A DNA stretch of 64,000 nt from Mesorhizobium koreense (GCF_031656215.1 NZ_CP134228.1:4607001-4671000); one strand, 5' to 3'. Counted from the stretch's first letter, positions 26,136-35,635 are shown. Numbers and translations: made by a program. The notes: generated from the sequence alone by a model not told the origin.

Positions 26136-27215
26136 CTATGCCGCGATGGCGGCCGAGTTTCGTGTGGCCGTTTCAAGGACACCGAGGAAGGCGGAGAATT
26201 GATGCTCGGGGTCCATCTGGACGCGCGCTGCATAGCGCAGCGCCGCGGCCGAAAGGCGATCATAGCGGCTTTCATCACGCCAAAGCCGCCGCAGTTCGGA
26301 CACCCACTCCTCAATGGGGGCATCATAGTCGAGCACGACGCCGCCTTCGCCGATCGCTTCCGGCAACCCACCACGACGCGAGCCGATCACGGGAATGCCA
26401 CTGCAATGGGCCTCCGAAGCAACGCGCCCCCAGGCCTCTTCCCATTTGCTGGGCGCAAGAAGGATCCGGGTGCGGCCGTAGACGGTCTTCATATCGTCGG
26501 TGCGCCCTTCGAAAACCACGTTGCCGAGATGCGACAGCGTCCGCTCGACTTCGATGCGACGCTCGCCGTCCAGTTTCCAGCTTTCCACGAAAAGGAACGG
26601 GATTTCGGGACAGCGCCTGGCGATCTCGACGGCCTTTTCAAAGCCCTTTTCGGTGTAGGGATTGATGAAGGTAACGTATTGCCTCGACGTCTTCGTTCGG
26701 TACTTCTCCGGGTCGATCGTGGGCGGGATGACGGTGGAGCGGATGCCAAACCGCGCCCGATAGGCACGCGCGGTGAATTCGGAATTGGCGATGAAATGCG
26801 CGCCCCTGAGTTCCGACGGATCGCCCGCCAGTTCATTAAATTCGACGTTCCTGAGATAGACGACCAGAGGCACGCCAGCGGCTTCCAGCGCTTTTCCCAG
26901 CGGGACGGATTTATGGCATTGGACGACGGCGACGTCGGGAGTAACGCGCGAAACCGCGAAGGGCACCGCCTCGCAAGGAAACCATGCGCGCACCACCGGA
27001 TAGCCGGGGAAACGGTCCATCACGGCCCCTTGCCGCAAAAGCTTCAACTTGATGCGCGCGGCCATGCCGAAGACCCCGTCGCCGAAAAGCGCGGCGAGAA
27101 CGGAGGCCTCATGCCCATGGCTTCGAAGTTGTTCTACGAGATGATGCGTACTCGATTGAACGCCGCCATGAAATTCAGGATAATACCCATTGCCGCCGGC
27201 AAACAGGATTCTCAT
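26136..27215 (-). CDS. Glycosyltransferase family 4 protein
   Basis: A 359-residue GT-B retaining glycosyltransferase. The N-terminus MRILFAGGNGYYPEFHGGVQSSTHHLVEQLRSHGHEASVLA is typical of GT4. The C-terminal donor site has LLAPSKWEEAWGRVASEAHCSGIPVIGSRRGGLPEAIGEGGVVLD, the E-x7-E block of the family. ATG 27215 is favoured; a GTG 15 bp upstream is next to a GGAGAG run and could also serve. It is the first gene of a minus-strand group (GT4, flippase, pyruvyl transferase, GT2, pyruvyl transferase). A 288-bp gap with no obvious gene separates it from the divergent phosphatase gene and should carry both promoters. Confidence 0.85.
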   Translation of the reverse strand: MRILFAGGNGYYPEFHGGVQSSTHHLVEQLRSHGHEASVLAALFGDGVFGMAARIKLKLLRQGAVMDRFPGYPVVRAWFPCEAVPFAVSRVTPDVAVVQCHKSVPLGKALEAAGVPLVVYLRNVEFNELAGDPSELRGAHFIANSEFTARAYRARFGIRSTVIPPTIDPEKYRTKTSRQYVTFINPYTEKGFEKAVEIARRCPEIPFLFVESWKLDGERRIEVERTLSHLGNVVFEGRTDDMKTVYGRTRILLAPSKWEEAWGRVASEAHCSGIPVIGSRRGGLPEAIGEGGVVLDYDAPIEEWVSELRRLWRDESRYDRLSAAALRYAARVQMDPEHQFSAFLGVLETATRNSAAIAA

Positions 27216-27503
27216 CGTGCCGCTGCTCACTCTCCGCCCCCGGCCCAAGGGTAAAGAGGAAAAACGCCCGCAGGCGCCCGCGACCTCGAAAGGGGGCCGC
27301 GGATTGTTGCCATGAGGTATTGCACCGCACAATATGGCAGCCTCATGACGCCGCCCCGCAACGGGGATGCGGCTTGGGCATTCATGCATGCAGTTTGTGG
27401 AAAAAGCAGGGCTCGACGCGAATTTTCCGAGAGCCTCCGGGACGAGTGAAGTCATGGATAGACGTATCGGGAGAATGCTTTTCCGGCGAGGCAGGCCTTT
27501 GCG

Positions 27504-28310
27504 ATGAGGCTTGGCAGGCTACTCGCTCCGCGCGGACAAAGAGAAGTCCGCCGACGCGTCTCGGTGCCGGCAGTCGATCGGGTCGTCTATGCGGTTGGAG
27601 ACGTTCACGGCTGCCTCGACGAATTGCTGGAACTCGAAGCCATGATCGTCGCCGACAGCGCCGACCTGCCGGCAAGCAAGCTGATCGTCATGCTGGGCGA
27701 CTATGTCGATCGCGGCCCCTCGTCGGCACAAGTGCTCGACCATCTGATGGCGCCGCCGCCTGTCGGCTTCGAGCGCATCTGCCTTGCCGGCAATCACGAG
27801 ATCGCCATGCTCGACTATCTCGAGGAACGGATCAGCCGGCGGGAATGGCTAAGGATGGGCGCATCGCCCACCTTGACATCCTACGGACTGGACTATGAGC
27901 GGCTCAAGGCGATCTACAAGACCGACAGCGACATTGACGGCATGATCCGCGCCACGATACCGGCTTCGCAACGCAATTTCCTGCGTTCGCTGCCCCTCAT
28001 GGCGACATTTGCGCGCTTCGTATTCGTTCATGCCGGCATCCGGCCGGAACGGGAACCGGACCGGCAGACCGACGAGGATCTCGTTATGATCCGGGCCGAT
28101 TTTTACGAGCACGCCCATCTATTGAGGCATTACGTCGTCCATGGCCACACGCCGGTCGAGCAGGCGACACGCTACGGGCGACGCATCAATATCGACACCG
28201 GCGCCTATTTCAGCGGACGGCTGACCGCGCTTCGCATATGGAGGAATCGCGGCCGTTTCATCGTGACAGGGGCTGAAGCCTCTCAAATCGAGTCCGCAGG
28301 CTCCCGATAA
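27504..28310 (+). CDS. PPP-family serine/threonine phosphatase (PssZ-like)
   Basis: A 268-residue metallophosphoesterase with all PPP motifs: GDVHG (32-36), GDYVDRG (65-71), GNHE (96-99), then VFVHAGIRP and VVHGHTPV, which supply the histidines binding the two metals. Rhizobium leguminosarum PssZ, a protein phosphatase in the Pss-I exopolysaccharide region, is of this type, and its loss abolishes exopolysaccharide. Here the gene overlaps tail-to-tail by 28 bp with exoP, which encodes a tyrosine autokinase. A role in controlling polymer synthesis is therefore likely. The ribosome site before ATG 27504 is weak. Some PPP enzymes also cleave phosphotyrosine or diadenosine polyphosphates, so the true substrate is open. 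Confidence 0.82.
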   Translation: MRLGRLLAPRGQREVRRRVSVPAVDRVVYAVGDVHGCLDELLELEAMIVADSADLPASKLIVMLGDYVDRGPSSAQVLDHLMAPPPVGFERICLAGNHEIAMLDYLEERISRREWLRMGASPTLTSYGLDYERLKAIYKTDSDIDGMIRATIPASQRNFLRSLPLMATFARFVFVHAGIRPEREPDRQTDEDLVMIRADFYEHAHLLRHYVVHGHTPVEQATRYGRRINIDTGAYFSGRLTALRIWRNRGRFIVTGAEASQIESAGSR

Positions 28311-30646
28311 TACGAGGAATACTTGTCGAGATAGTGTTCCGCCGCGCCGTAAGTCCCATAACGGCCAAGCCTCTTGGTATCCGTCTTGTTCAGCACCACG
28401 CCGAGCACCTTCGCCGCGATCTGGGGCTCGTTCTGCAATGCGGTGCGCACGAGGTTTCTCGGCGTGGCTCCCCATTCGGCCACCAGGACAAAACCGTCGA
28501 CATGCTGCTCGAAAGCCTTTGCGTCCACCACCGGACCGAAGGGCGGCAGGTCCACGATGATGTAATTGTACGAACCGCGGGCGGCATTGATGAGGTTTGC
28601 CATGCCCGGCCCGGAAAGCAGCTCGCTTGTATGCGACAGCCGGCCGCCGAGCACATTCGGAATGATCGACAGCCTCGTCCCGCTCGTGACCTTGACGACG
28701 TTCTGCCAGCGCTCCTCCCCGAGGATCGCTTCGACCAGCCCGGCTTCGGGTGCGATGGAAAGGGCACGACTCAGCCCCGGATTGCGCATGTCGCCATCGA
28801 TGAGAAGCGTCCTGGCGCCCGTCGCGGCGCACAGTTCGGCGAAGTTGGCCGCAACCGTGGTCTTGCCCTCACGCGGCAGGACCGAGATGAAGCTGATGAG
28901 CTTGCACGGCCTGCCGTGTAATACGATGTCGACACCGAGCTTTATGTTGCGCAGCGTCTCCGCGAAGGAGGAAGCGGGCGCTCGCGACGCTATCCTAAGC
29001 GGGCTGGGCGTTTGCGAAGACGGTGTGCCGACGGCCGGGGGATCGTCCTTCCTTGCGTGAGCGACCCGCCGCCCAAGCCTGGGCAGATAACCGAAGAAAT
29101 TGAGGTTGAGCATGTCGCGGACATCCTCGCCGGTCCGGAAGAAACGCTCGCGGAACTCCTGGACCGCGCCGATGCCGGCTCCGGCAAACATGCCAAGTAT
29201 GATCGACAGACCGAGCACCAGGATCTTCCTCGGGCTCGAGGGTGATTTGGGATCGATGGCATCCGATATGACCCGCGCCTTTGCGATCGGGAAGGACCCC
29301 TGCTGCAAAGCCTCGGCGTTCCGCGAAAGGAAATCCCTGTAGAGCGTCGAGAGCGCGTCCGCCCTCTGCTCGAGATTCTTCAGTTGCACCATGGACTGGC
29401 TGTCCGTGGTGTTCTGGCCCGTGAGTTTGGACACGTTCTGCCGGAGCGATTCCTCACGCGCCTTTGCAACCTGGTATTCGTTGCGATAACTCTCTGTGAG
29501 TTGCTGAAGTTCGTGATAGATCTGCTTCTCAAGGTCGGCCTGCTGGGCGCGCAACGCCACCGCCTGCGGGTGATCCTCGCCAAAGCGTGACGCGACTTCC
29601 TGCTCGCGCCGGGTGATGTCTAGATAGCGCGCCTTGAGATCGTTGATGATGGCGTTGTTGCTGCCGCCAACGGATTTGTCGGTCGGTACCGTCGCATTCT
29701 TCACCGCGTTGTCCGGCCCGCTGTCTACGATCGCCTTGAACTGGCTGTAGCGCGCGAAGGCGTTCGCGGTGTCGGCCTGGGCCAGGATTAATTGCTTGTT
29801 GAGGTCCGAGAGCTGCTGATCGGACAGCAATTCGCCGCTGGTCGAGGTGAGGCCGTGCGCGGCACGGTATTTTTCGGCTTCGAGCGCTGCTTGCTGCGAA
29901 CGTTCGCGAAGGTCGTCGATCCGCCCCTGCAGCCATATCGAAGCCTGTTCGGTCGCGTCGAAATTGGCATTGAGCTGGTCGGTCAGATACGCCTTGGCGT
30001 ACGCCCTCGCGATGCTGCCGGAAAGCTGCGGATCGTTGGCCAGGTAGGAGAGTTCGATGACATTGCTGTGGCCGACGCGGGTAACGGTCAAATTGGACTG
30101 CAGAACCTCAACGGCCCTCTGCACCTTCGCTTCGGCCGGCGAGATACCGCCCTTACCCGTCCCTTCGGATCTGGGCAGGAACCAGCGAATCACACCTTTG
30201 ACCTCGCCTTTCGCCCAGTCGAGCGGAGACTGCGGCGGATAAAGGAAGGCGTTGTTCTGGTCGAGTTTCTCGGCCGCCACGACCGAGCGCGCCAGCTTTT
30301 CCGACTTCATGATCTCGACCTGGCTGTAGACCTGCGCATCCAGTTGCGCGGCGGCGGGCGCGGGGCTCGCCGTATCCTGCGCATATTTCTGCATACTGTC
30401 GTCAATCAGGACATCGGTGACGGACGTATATTCCGGCGGCGTGACGAGGAGATAGAGGACGCCGAGCACAAGCCCGGCAATCGCGCAAAGGATGACAATC
30501 CACACACGACGCTGCGCGATGGCGAGCAGCTGTTCGAGGTCGATGAACTCGTTCGCCTGCTCGGGCGTTGGCCGGAACGGGCCGCTCAATGGTTGATTCC
30601 GCTGGTACATGACCGGGAAAATCGCCTTACGTTCATTGCTGTTCAT
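28283..30646 (-). CDS. exoP: ExoP-type polysaccharide co-polymerase with BY-kinase domain
   Basis: A 787-residue inner-membrane protein controlling chain length and export. Order: Wzz domain with TM1 at about 48-69; a long periplasmic coiled-coil part (about 230-460); the proline motif DPKSPSSPRK; TM2 at about 474-496; and a cytoplasmic BY-kinase domain. Kinase motifs: Walker A SVLPREGKTT (588-597), Walker A' TLLIDGDM (613-620) and Walker B YIIVDL (695-700). The C-terminus carries a tyrosine cluster (763, 766, 772, 776, 779, 780), the autophosphorylation tail. It follows exoO as in the Sinorhizobium exo region, except that exoN is absent between them. Its 3' end overlaps the PssZ-like phosphatase gene. 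Confidence 0.95.
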   Translation of the reverse strand: MNSNERKAIFPVMYQRNQPLSGPFRPTPEQANEFIDLEQLLAIAQRRVWIVILCAIAGLVLGVLYLLVTPPEYTSVTDVLIDDSMQKYAQDTASPAPAAAQLDAQVYSQVEIMKSEKLARSVVAAEKLDQNNAFLYPPQSPLDWAKGEVKGVIRWFLPRSEGTGKGGISPAEAKVQRAVEVLQSNLTVTRVGHSNVIELSYLANDPQLSGSIARAYAKAYLTDQLNANFDATEQASIWLQGRIDDLRERSQQAALEAEKYRAAHGLTSTSGELLSDQQLSDLNKQLILAQADTANAFARYSQFKAIVDSGPDNAVKNATVPTDKSVGGSNNAIINDLKARYLDITRREQEVASRFGEDHPQAVALRAQQADLEKQIYHELQQLTESYRNEYQVAKAREESLRQNVSKLTGQNTTDSQSMVQLKNLEQRADALSTLYRDFLSRNAEALQQGSFPIAKARVISDAIDPKSPSSPRKILVLGLSIILGMFAGAGIGAVQEFRERFFRTGEDVRDMLNLNFFGYLPRLGRRVAHARKDDPPAVGTPSSQTPSPLRIASRAPASSFAETLRNIKLGVDIVLHGRPCKLISFISVLPREGKTTVAANFAELCAATGARTLLIDGDMRNPGLSRALSIAPEAGLVEAILGEERWQNVVKVTSGTRLSIIPNVLGGRLSHTSELLSGPGMANLINAARGSYNYIIVDLPPFGPVVDAKAFEQHVDGFVLVAEWGATPRNLVRTALQNEPQIAAKVLGVVLNKTDTKRLGRYGTYGAAEHYLDKYSSYYREPADSI

Positions 30647-30676
30647 GTCGATAGCCCCTTGGAAAGGGCCAGCTCG

Positions 30677-31636
30677 TCATTCCGCGGCTACCCGCCCCGC
30701 CTGTCGAAAAGGCCGCATGACGCGCCGAAGCCTGACCGAGATCGGCATCCCGAGAAGCCGGACGGCCGCCGGATCGCGGATCGCGGTGGCCGCTGCCTTG
30801 AGCGCGGCGCGATCCTTCAGGTGGCCAATCAAAGACAGGTAGGACGCCGCCTTGCGCAAATTGCGGGTGCGTCTTGTCTGGACTCGACGTGCCGTGGGGT
30901 CCAACGCATGACCGCGCAGGAACGCCTTATCCGCCTCAAGCATGGCTTCGACATGGCGAAGCTCAAGCACGCGCGAGATCGAACCCGGCCGGATATGATA
31001 AACATAGAACGGCTCAGGCTCCACGGCGCAACGGCCGCCCTCGGCCAGCGCCGAAGCCAGAAACAGATAGTCTTCGCCGATACGGAGCGTTTCGGCATAG
31101 CGCAGTGCGTGCCGCTCTAAAAAATCACGCCTGATGACCGGCTTCATATAACCGAGGGAAAATTTCTCCTCGAAGAGAAGGTTTCCGGCGATGAAATCGG
31201 CCAGCATCATTTCCGGCATCGCCTGAAGGCGCTCGATCCCAAACATGGGCATGCTCGTACCGGCCGCTTCGTCGATCACATCGAGATTGTCGACCACGAC
31301 CTCGGAACCGGTCTCCGCCGCACGCTGAAGCAGGCGCGCCATGCGATCGGGACGGACCGTGTCGTCGGCATCGAGCACCGCGATCCAGTGGCCGCGCGCC
31401 GCGTCGAGCCCCGCGTTGCGCGCGCCACCCGGACCGCGATTACTGTCGAGCCGGATGACACGAACGCGCTCATCCGGAAAGCCTTCGGCGATGGCGGCGG
31501 TGCCGTCGCTGGAACAGTCGTCGACGATCACCACTTCGACGCCGACGCTTTCCTGGGCAAGCGCGCTCCCGATCGCGCGGGCGATCGTCTCTTCGGCGTT
31601 GAAGGCCGCAATCAGGAATGTCACGTCAATCGACAT
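30677..31636 (-). CDS. exoO: Succinoglycan-type glycosyltransferase ExoO (GT2)
   Basis: A 319-residue GT-A glycosyltransferase. VTFLIAAFNAEETIARAIGSALAQ and VEVVIVDDCSSDGTAAIAEGF form the nucleotide fold. HWIAVLDADDTVRPDRM carries the DxD motif. GYMKPVIRRDFLERHALRYAETLRIGEDYLFLASAL is the ExoO/ExoU subgroup block, with the ED catalytic pair. ExoO adds a glucose in the side chain of succinoglycan. ATG 31636 has GGGAG nine bases upstream; a second ATG at 31642 is also possible. Position after exoM and before exoP copies the Sinorhizobium gene order. It is similar in this block to the ExoU-like gene at 35891-36916, so the exact sugar steps could be swapped. Confidence 0.85.
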   Translation of the reverse strand: MSIDVTFLIAAFNAEETIARAIGSALAQESVGVEVVIVDDCSSDGTAAIAEGFPDERVRVIRLDSNRGPGGARNAGLDAARGHWIAVLDADDTVRPDRMARLLQRAAETGSEVVVDNLDVIDEAAGTSMPMFGIERLQAMPEMMLADFIAGNLLFEEKFSLGYMKPVIRRDFLERHALRYAETLRIGEDYLFLASALAEGGRCAVEPEPFYVYHIRPGSISRVLELRHVEAMLEADKAFLRGHALDPTARRVQTRRTRNLRKAASYLSLIGHLKDRAALKAAATAIRDPAAVRLLGMPISVRLRRVMRPFRQAGRVAAE

Positions 31637-32588
31637 TGCCATGCGCTCCCACGGGCTGGTCGCCGTACTGGATGATCTCGCGGACTCCAAGCAGGCCGCT
31701 TACGACGCCGGCATGCATGATGCCGCGCAACAGCGAACGGTTGCGCTTTTCCGCACTCAGCACTGTCAGTGCCATAGCGGCCAGGCAATAGGCGGTCTTG
31801 GCACCGGCGAAGCCAATTTCGCGTGCCATGGCCGCGCCGCTTCTGTTTCTTGCCAGAAGGCGTCCGTGTGTCTGCCCCATTCGGAACCGCCGTTTCGCTA
31901 GCCATGCGAACCGGGCCCGATCCACCGGAACCGGCTCATAGACGATTGCTTCGGGCGCGAATGCGACCGTGCCGCCGGCTTCATGAAGGCGCGCGAAATA
32001 TTCCGTGTCCTCGCCTCCCGAGCGGCCGAGCGCAAGATTGAACCGGCGGCCCGCAAGCTTCGGCGATGACCGATGCAGGAGGACGTTGCAGGTGTAGCCC
32101 GTGCGTATCTCGCCCCGAACCCAGACCGGCAGGGTCGAATGGAAGTCGCCACGCTTCATCCAGCGGGGCGCATCGTCGCCATAAACGGCTCGGACCGGGC
32201 CCAACACGGCATCCGCGCCGGTCTCGGCGGCGCTGCGCAAAAGCTCGATCAACCAATCGGGCGAAACCATCTCGTCGTCGTCGACGAAGGCAAGCAGGTC
32301 GCCGGTCGCGGCATCAAGACAGGCGTTGCGGGCGAGCGAAATGTTCGACGCCGGGCAATGCAGATAGGAGATATTGAACGGCAGAAGCGAAGCCAGCCGG
32401 TAAACGAGATCGCGCGCGCTCGGCACGGCATCGTTGTCCGCGACGACGATGCGGACGACCGCGCCATCAGGCACATTCAGCGCTCCAATGGAACGCAGCG
32501 TATCCTCCAATCCCGGCCGGCGGTAAGTACAGACGGATATGTCGATCCGCACGCCGGCCCCGCGCATATCCTGCAAATCCGCTGTCAT
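31626..32588 (-). CDS. exoM: Succinoglycan-type glycosyltransferase ExoM (GT2)
   Basis: A 320-residue inverting GT-A enzyme with a C-terminal hydrophobic stretch that anchors it to the membrane. RIDISVCTYRRPGLEDTLRSI at the start, AFVDDDEMVSPDWLIELL with its DDDE metal site, and PRWMKRGDFHSTLPVWVRGEIRTGYTCNVLLHR agree with my memory of Sinorhizobium meliloti ExoM, the beta-1,4-glucosyltransferase acting on the lipid-linked chain. GEDTEYFARLHEAGG holds the catalytic ED. The start overlaps exoA by four bases (ATGA) and the end overlaps exoO by 11 bp. Order exoL-A-M-O is conserved. Confidence 0.9.
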   Translation of the reverse strand: MTADLQDMRGAGVRIDISVCTYRRPGLEDTLRSIGALNVPDGAVVRIVVADNDAVPSARDLVYRLASLLPFNISYLHCPASNISLARNACLDAATGDLLAFVDDDEMVSPDWLIELLRSAAETGADAVLGPVRAVYGDDAPRWMKRGDFHSTLPVWVRGEIRTGYTCNVLLHRSSPKLAGRRFNLALGRSGGEDTEYFARLHEAGGTVAFAPEAIVYEPVPVDRARFAWLAKRRFRMGQTHGRLLARNRSGAAMAREIGFAGAKTAYCLAAMALTVLSAEKRNRSLLRGIMHAGVVSGLLGVREIIQYGDQPVGAHGNVD

Positions 32589-33607
32589 GCGCGTGTCTCG
32601 CGCCTGCGGAAGGCGAGGAGTTCACGCCAGAAGCCGGCCGACCAGGCGAGGTGCATGACCATCGCGGAAAACCCGGCCAACGGTCCGTGAGGATCACGCT
32701 GGCGAATGGCGATCCATCCTCCATAGCCGAGGCATAGCGCGGCCCACATTCCAGCCGGCAGCAGCGCGGCCCAGTTCAGGAGCGCAAGCGAGGCTCCGGC
32801 AACCGCCGGAGCGACAAGCAGCGGGATCATCTGGCGGCCCTTCGGCACGACCCGATGCTTCAATATATTCCTGGCGCGTCCCCTTCCGTAGCCGAGATAT
32901 TGGCGGAAGAGCGACGTCACCGAGGCACGCGGATAGTAAACCATGTGGGTTTTCTCCGTCAGCCAGATGCGATAGCCGGCTTCGGTCAGCCGGTAGTCGA
33001 ATTCCGCATCCTCGTTGTGGCTGAAGCTCTCGTCGTAACCGCCGACCGCCCGGAATGGTTCCACCCGGATGAGGGCATGATGGCCGTGATCCGCCCATCG
33101 CCCTTTCGAGACCAGGCGGTGCGCGGAGCCGCCATTGCCCAGCCTTGAATTCTGCGCGACGGCTGTCGCTCTCTGGAAAACTCCAGCGCCCCGGGTCTCC
33201 ATCGCCACGACGACGGCGTCTGCCCCCGTCGCGTCGGCTTCCTCGACCAGCCGTTCGCAATAATCGTCCGGATAGTCGCCATGGGCATCGATCCGGATAA
33301 GGCTTTCAAATCCGCCGCCGAGCTTCTCCACCGCGAGGTTCACGGCCGCGCTCTGGATCTTCTTCTCATTGTCGAGAAGATGCAGACGGGGGTTGGATAC
33401 GGCCATTTCACCAACGATCTCTCTTGTGCCGTCTCGGCTTCCGCCATCGACCACCAGAATCGTCATGTCCAGCCGCTCGGCCGAAGAGGAAACCCGGTCG
33501 ATCACGGACGCTATGTGGCCGGCCTCATCGAGGCAGGGAATGACGATCATCGCGGGCTTTGCGTTTGGCATCCGCGGTTTGCCCGCCCTATCGCTTGTTC
33601 CTGCCAT
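32585..33607 (-). CDS. exoA: Succinoglycan-type glycosyltransferase ExoA (GT2)
   Basis: A 340-residue membrane-anchored GT2 enzyme. AMIVIPCLDEAGHIASVIDRV and LVVDGGSRDGTREIV form the donor fold. LIRIDAHGDYPDDYCERLVEEA contains the D-A-H metal site of the ExoA subgroup. HNEDAEFDYRLTEAGYRIWLTEKTHMVYYPRASVTSLFRQYLGYGRGRARN is its diagnostic acceptor/QxxRW-like region. C-terminal helices (LLVAPAVAGASLALLNWAALLPAG and later) anchor it. ExoA adds the second sugar, a beta-1,3-glucose, to the galactose placed by ExoY. ATG 33607 lies just after the exoL stop; an internal ATG at 33571 is an alternative. Confidence 0.9.
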   Translation of the reverse strand: MAGTSDRAGKPRMPNAKPAMIVIPCLDEAGHIASVIDRVSSSAERLDMTILVVDGGSRDGTREIVGEMAVSNPRLHLLDNEKKIQSAAVNLAVEKLGGGFESLIRIDAHGDYPDDYCERLVEEADATGADAVVVAMETRGAGVFQRATAVAQNSRLGNGGSAHRLVSKGRWADHGHHALIRVEPFRAVGGYDESFSHNEDAEFDYRLTEAGYRIWLTEKTHMVYYPRASVTSLFRQYLGYGRGRARNILKHRVVPKGRQMIPLLVAPAVAGASLALLNWAALLPAGMWAALCLGYGGWIAIRQRDPHGPLAGFSAMVMHLAWSAGFWRELLAFRRRETRA

Positions 33608-33609
33608 GG

Positions 33610-34785
33610 CTACGCGGCCTGCAGGACGGGATCGCCTGCCTTTTCCGGGCTGAGCGCCGCAAGCCGCGCAACCAGCGCACGACAATCGCGGAGATCGCAG
33701 ACCCAGGTGGAGCGATCTTCGGCAAGTATTTTGCCGCGCATCTGCGCATAGGCATCACGATCGATGGAACCGAGGCATTCGGCCAGCGCGCGCGGAGAGG
33801 CATCGTCGATGAGAAAGCCCATATGGCGGTCGGAGAGGAAGCGGCCGGTCTCCGTCCGTCGCATTGCGACAGGCACCGCGCCATATCGGCAGCCCTCGAA
33901 AAGCCGATTGGGCAACAGCCAGTTCGAATTCAATCCTTCCTCGAAAAAGTCTATCGCCCAGGCGAAATGGACGGTGCCGTAGATACCGGGAAGATCTTCC
34001 GGATTCCTGTAGGCACCTTCGAAGCGCATGAACGGCTCTGCGGTCACGAAACCGTCGAAGCCGGAGAATTCCGAATAAGCGGGGCGGCCGCGCAGGACGA
34101 TTTCGAACCGTCCTTCCATGCGTCGCGTAAATTCCGCCAGCAATCCCAGCGATTTACGGCAGCGTAGCGCTCCGAACCAGCCGATGGTCCAAGGCTCATC
34201 CGCGGCTGGCAGTGCGGGGTGCACGTCGAACGAAGAGGGCTGCTCGACCAGTTCCAGAACCTTGTTCTGGAGAAGCGTGACCGGCGCGTCCATCTGCTCG
34301 AAACGCCGAAAATACTCGCGCACGAAGGCCGGGGAACTCGTCAGGAGAAGCGATGCCTTACGGCCGAGTGCCCGCTCGGCGCTACGCATGGACCGGGAGA
34401 CGCCGTTTTCGCCCAGCATCAGACGATGAATGTCGAGGCACTCATAAACGATCGGAATCTCGGCCGAGAAAAGTGATCTGGCACGTACGGCCAGCGCCAG
34501 CATTTCAAGGTTGCGGCCAATGATGACATCGGGTCGTGAGACCCGCTTCAGCTTAGGGCCGAGAGCCACGGCGGCGGCGGCGACCGCCTTCAGCCGTTGA
34601 ACGAACTTCCCATCCGCGGTCCGCCCGAGATCGATCGGCTGCAGGCGCTCCAATCCAGCGGGGAGGCCCGGCGCGCGCCGGAAGCCGGCGAGCGTCACGA
34701 TAGCCCCGCCAGCCTCGAGCATCATTACCCTGCGGCGAACCGCGGGATCGGCGAGATCATGCACGAAATAGAGCACACGCAGCAT
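33610..34785 (-). CDS. exoL: Succinoglycan-type glycosyltransferase ExoL
   Basis: A 391-residue GT-B-like glycosyltransferase. It begins MLRVLYFVHDLADPAVRRRVMMLEAGGAIVTLAGFRR. DVIIGRNLEMLALAVRARSLF and IPIVYECLDIHRLMLG fit ExoL-type enzymes, which add the third sugar of succinoglycan. WTIGWFGALRCRKSLGLL and LPNRLFEGCRYGAVPVAM form the donor-binding half. ATG 34785 is the natural family start, with a weak ribosome site. It lies between exoK and exoA, as in Sinorhizobium, which is the main support for the name. Confidence 0.87.
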   Translation of the reverse strand: MLRVLYFVHDLADPAVRRRVMMLEAGGAIVTLAGFRRAPGLPAGLERLQPIDLGRTADGKFVQRLKAVAAAAVALGPKLKRVSRPDVIIGRNLEMLALAVRARSLFSAEIPIVYECLDIHRLMLGENGVSRSMRSAERALGRKASLLLTSSPAFVREYFRRFEQMDAPVTLLQNKVLELVEQPSSFDVHPALPAADEPWTIGWFGALRCRKSLGLLAEFTRRMEGRFEIVLRGRPAYSEFSGFDGFVTAEPFMRFEGAYRNPEDLPGIYGTVHFAWAIDFFEEGLNSNWLLPNRLFEGCRYGAVPVAMRRTETGRFLSDRHMGFLIDDASPRALAECLGSIDRDAYAQMRGKILAEDRSTWVCDLRDCRALVARLAALSPEKAGDPVLQAA

Positions 34786-34801
34786 GGAAATTCCGGTCCG
34801 C

Positions 34802-35635
34802 CTATTGGGCCTGAAGCTTGCAAGCCATGGATTGCGGGAACTGGCATTTTTCGCCAAGCGCGGTGAACGCGACCCGATCGATCTCGGCGGTCACCGGCGA
34901 TCCCGTATCGCTGAATGGGCCCATCCACGATTTCAGCGTGTCGCTGCCCCACAGGCTCATGAAGATTTTCGATGCGTGGGTGGGGATCTTCGCCGGATCG
35001 GTCGCCTCCCCCATGAGCTTGCCGTCGACATACCAGCGGATACGGTCCTTCTCCCATATGAAGGCGTAGTCGTGGAAATCCTGGTCGGCGCCGCCTGCGA
35101 CCGGAACCAGCTTCTCTTCCCCGACATCCTTGCCGCCGACGAATTGGTTCAACTGCACCTTCGAGGGGTCTTTCCCCAAGACCTCGAAGTCGATCTCGTC
35201 ATGAGGCTGCTTGTCGGCCTCCCCAATAAAGGAGAAGAAGCCGGTATTGAGGCCGGAACCGGCGGCCGCCTTCATGCGGATTTCGTAGGTGCCGTAGCCG
35301 AAACGCTTCCGCGTCTGGACCTCGCCGCAGACATGGTCGCGGTCCTTCAGCTTCCGTGCCTCGAACGTCAGGGTCAGCTTGCCGTCGGATTGCGACACCT
35401 GCTTTTTCGACCAGGTGCAGTTCTGATGCTTGCCGTTGTTCCAACCGTCGGAAATGAACCACCGCCTGGCGTCGAATGAGTCGAAATTGTCGACGAAGGA
35501 TTTTCCGGTCGCGCCCTTAAGCACTTCTGCCGCCTGGGACGAGGGAAGGCTTGATGAAAGCGGGACGATGAACGCGCCTGCGGCGAGCAATGCCTTCAGG
35601 CCGGTCCGCATCTTGTCGTTCAGCCTTGCCGTCAT
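34802..35635 (-). CDS. exoK: ExoK-type GH16 endo-glycanase
   Basis: A 277-residue secreted glycoside hydrolase of family 16. A signal peptide is visible (hydrophobic ALLAAGAFIVPLSSSL, cleavage near SQAAE). The catalytic motif HDEIDFE is at 145-151, with nucleophile Glu147 and acid/base Glu151. FGYGTYEIRMKAAAGSGLNTGFFSF and WYVDGKLMGEA are further GH16 blocks. ExoK cleaves nascent succinoglycan to produce low-molecular-weight forms. The 255-bp gap upstream (35636-35890) separates it from exoU. That gap holds no gene that I can support and may contain a promoter for exoK and the genes after it. Confidence 0.92.
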   Translation of the reverse strand: MTARLNDKMRTGLKALLAAGAFIVPLSSSLPSSQAAEVLKGATGKSFVDNFDSFDARRWFISDGWNNGKHQNCTWSKKQVSQSDGKLTLTFEARKLKDRDHVCGEVQTRKRFGYGTYEIRMKAAAGSGLNTGFFSFIGEADKQPHDEIDFEVLGKDPSKVQLNQFVGGKDVGEEKLVPVAGGADQDFHDYAFIWEKDRIRWYVDGKLMGEATDPAKIPTHASKIFMSLWGSDTLKSWMGPFSDTGSPVTAEIDRVAFTALGEKCQFPQSMACKLQAQ

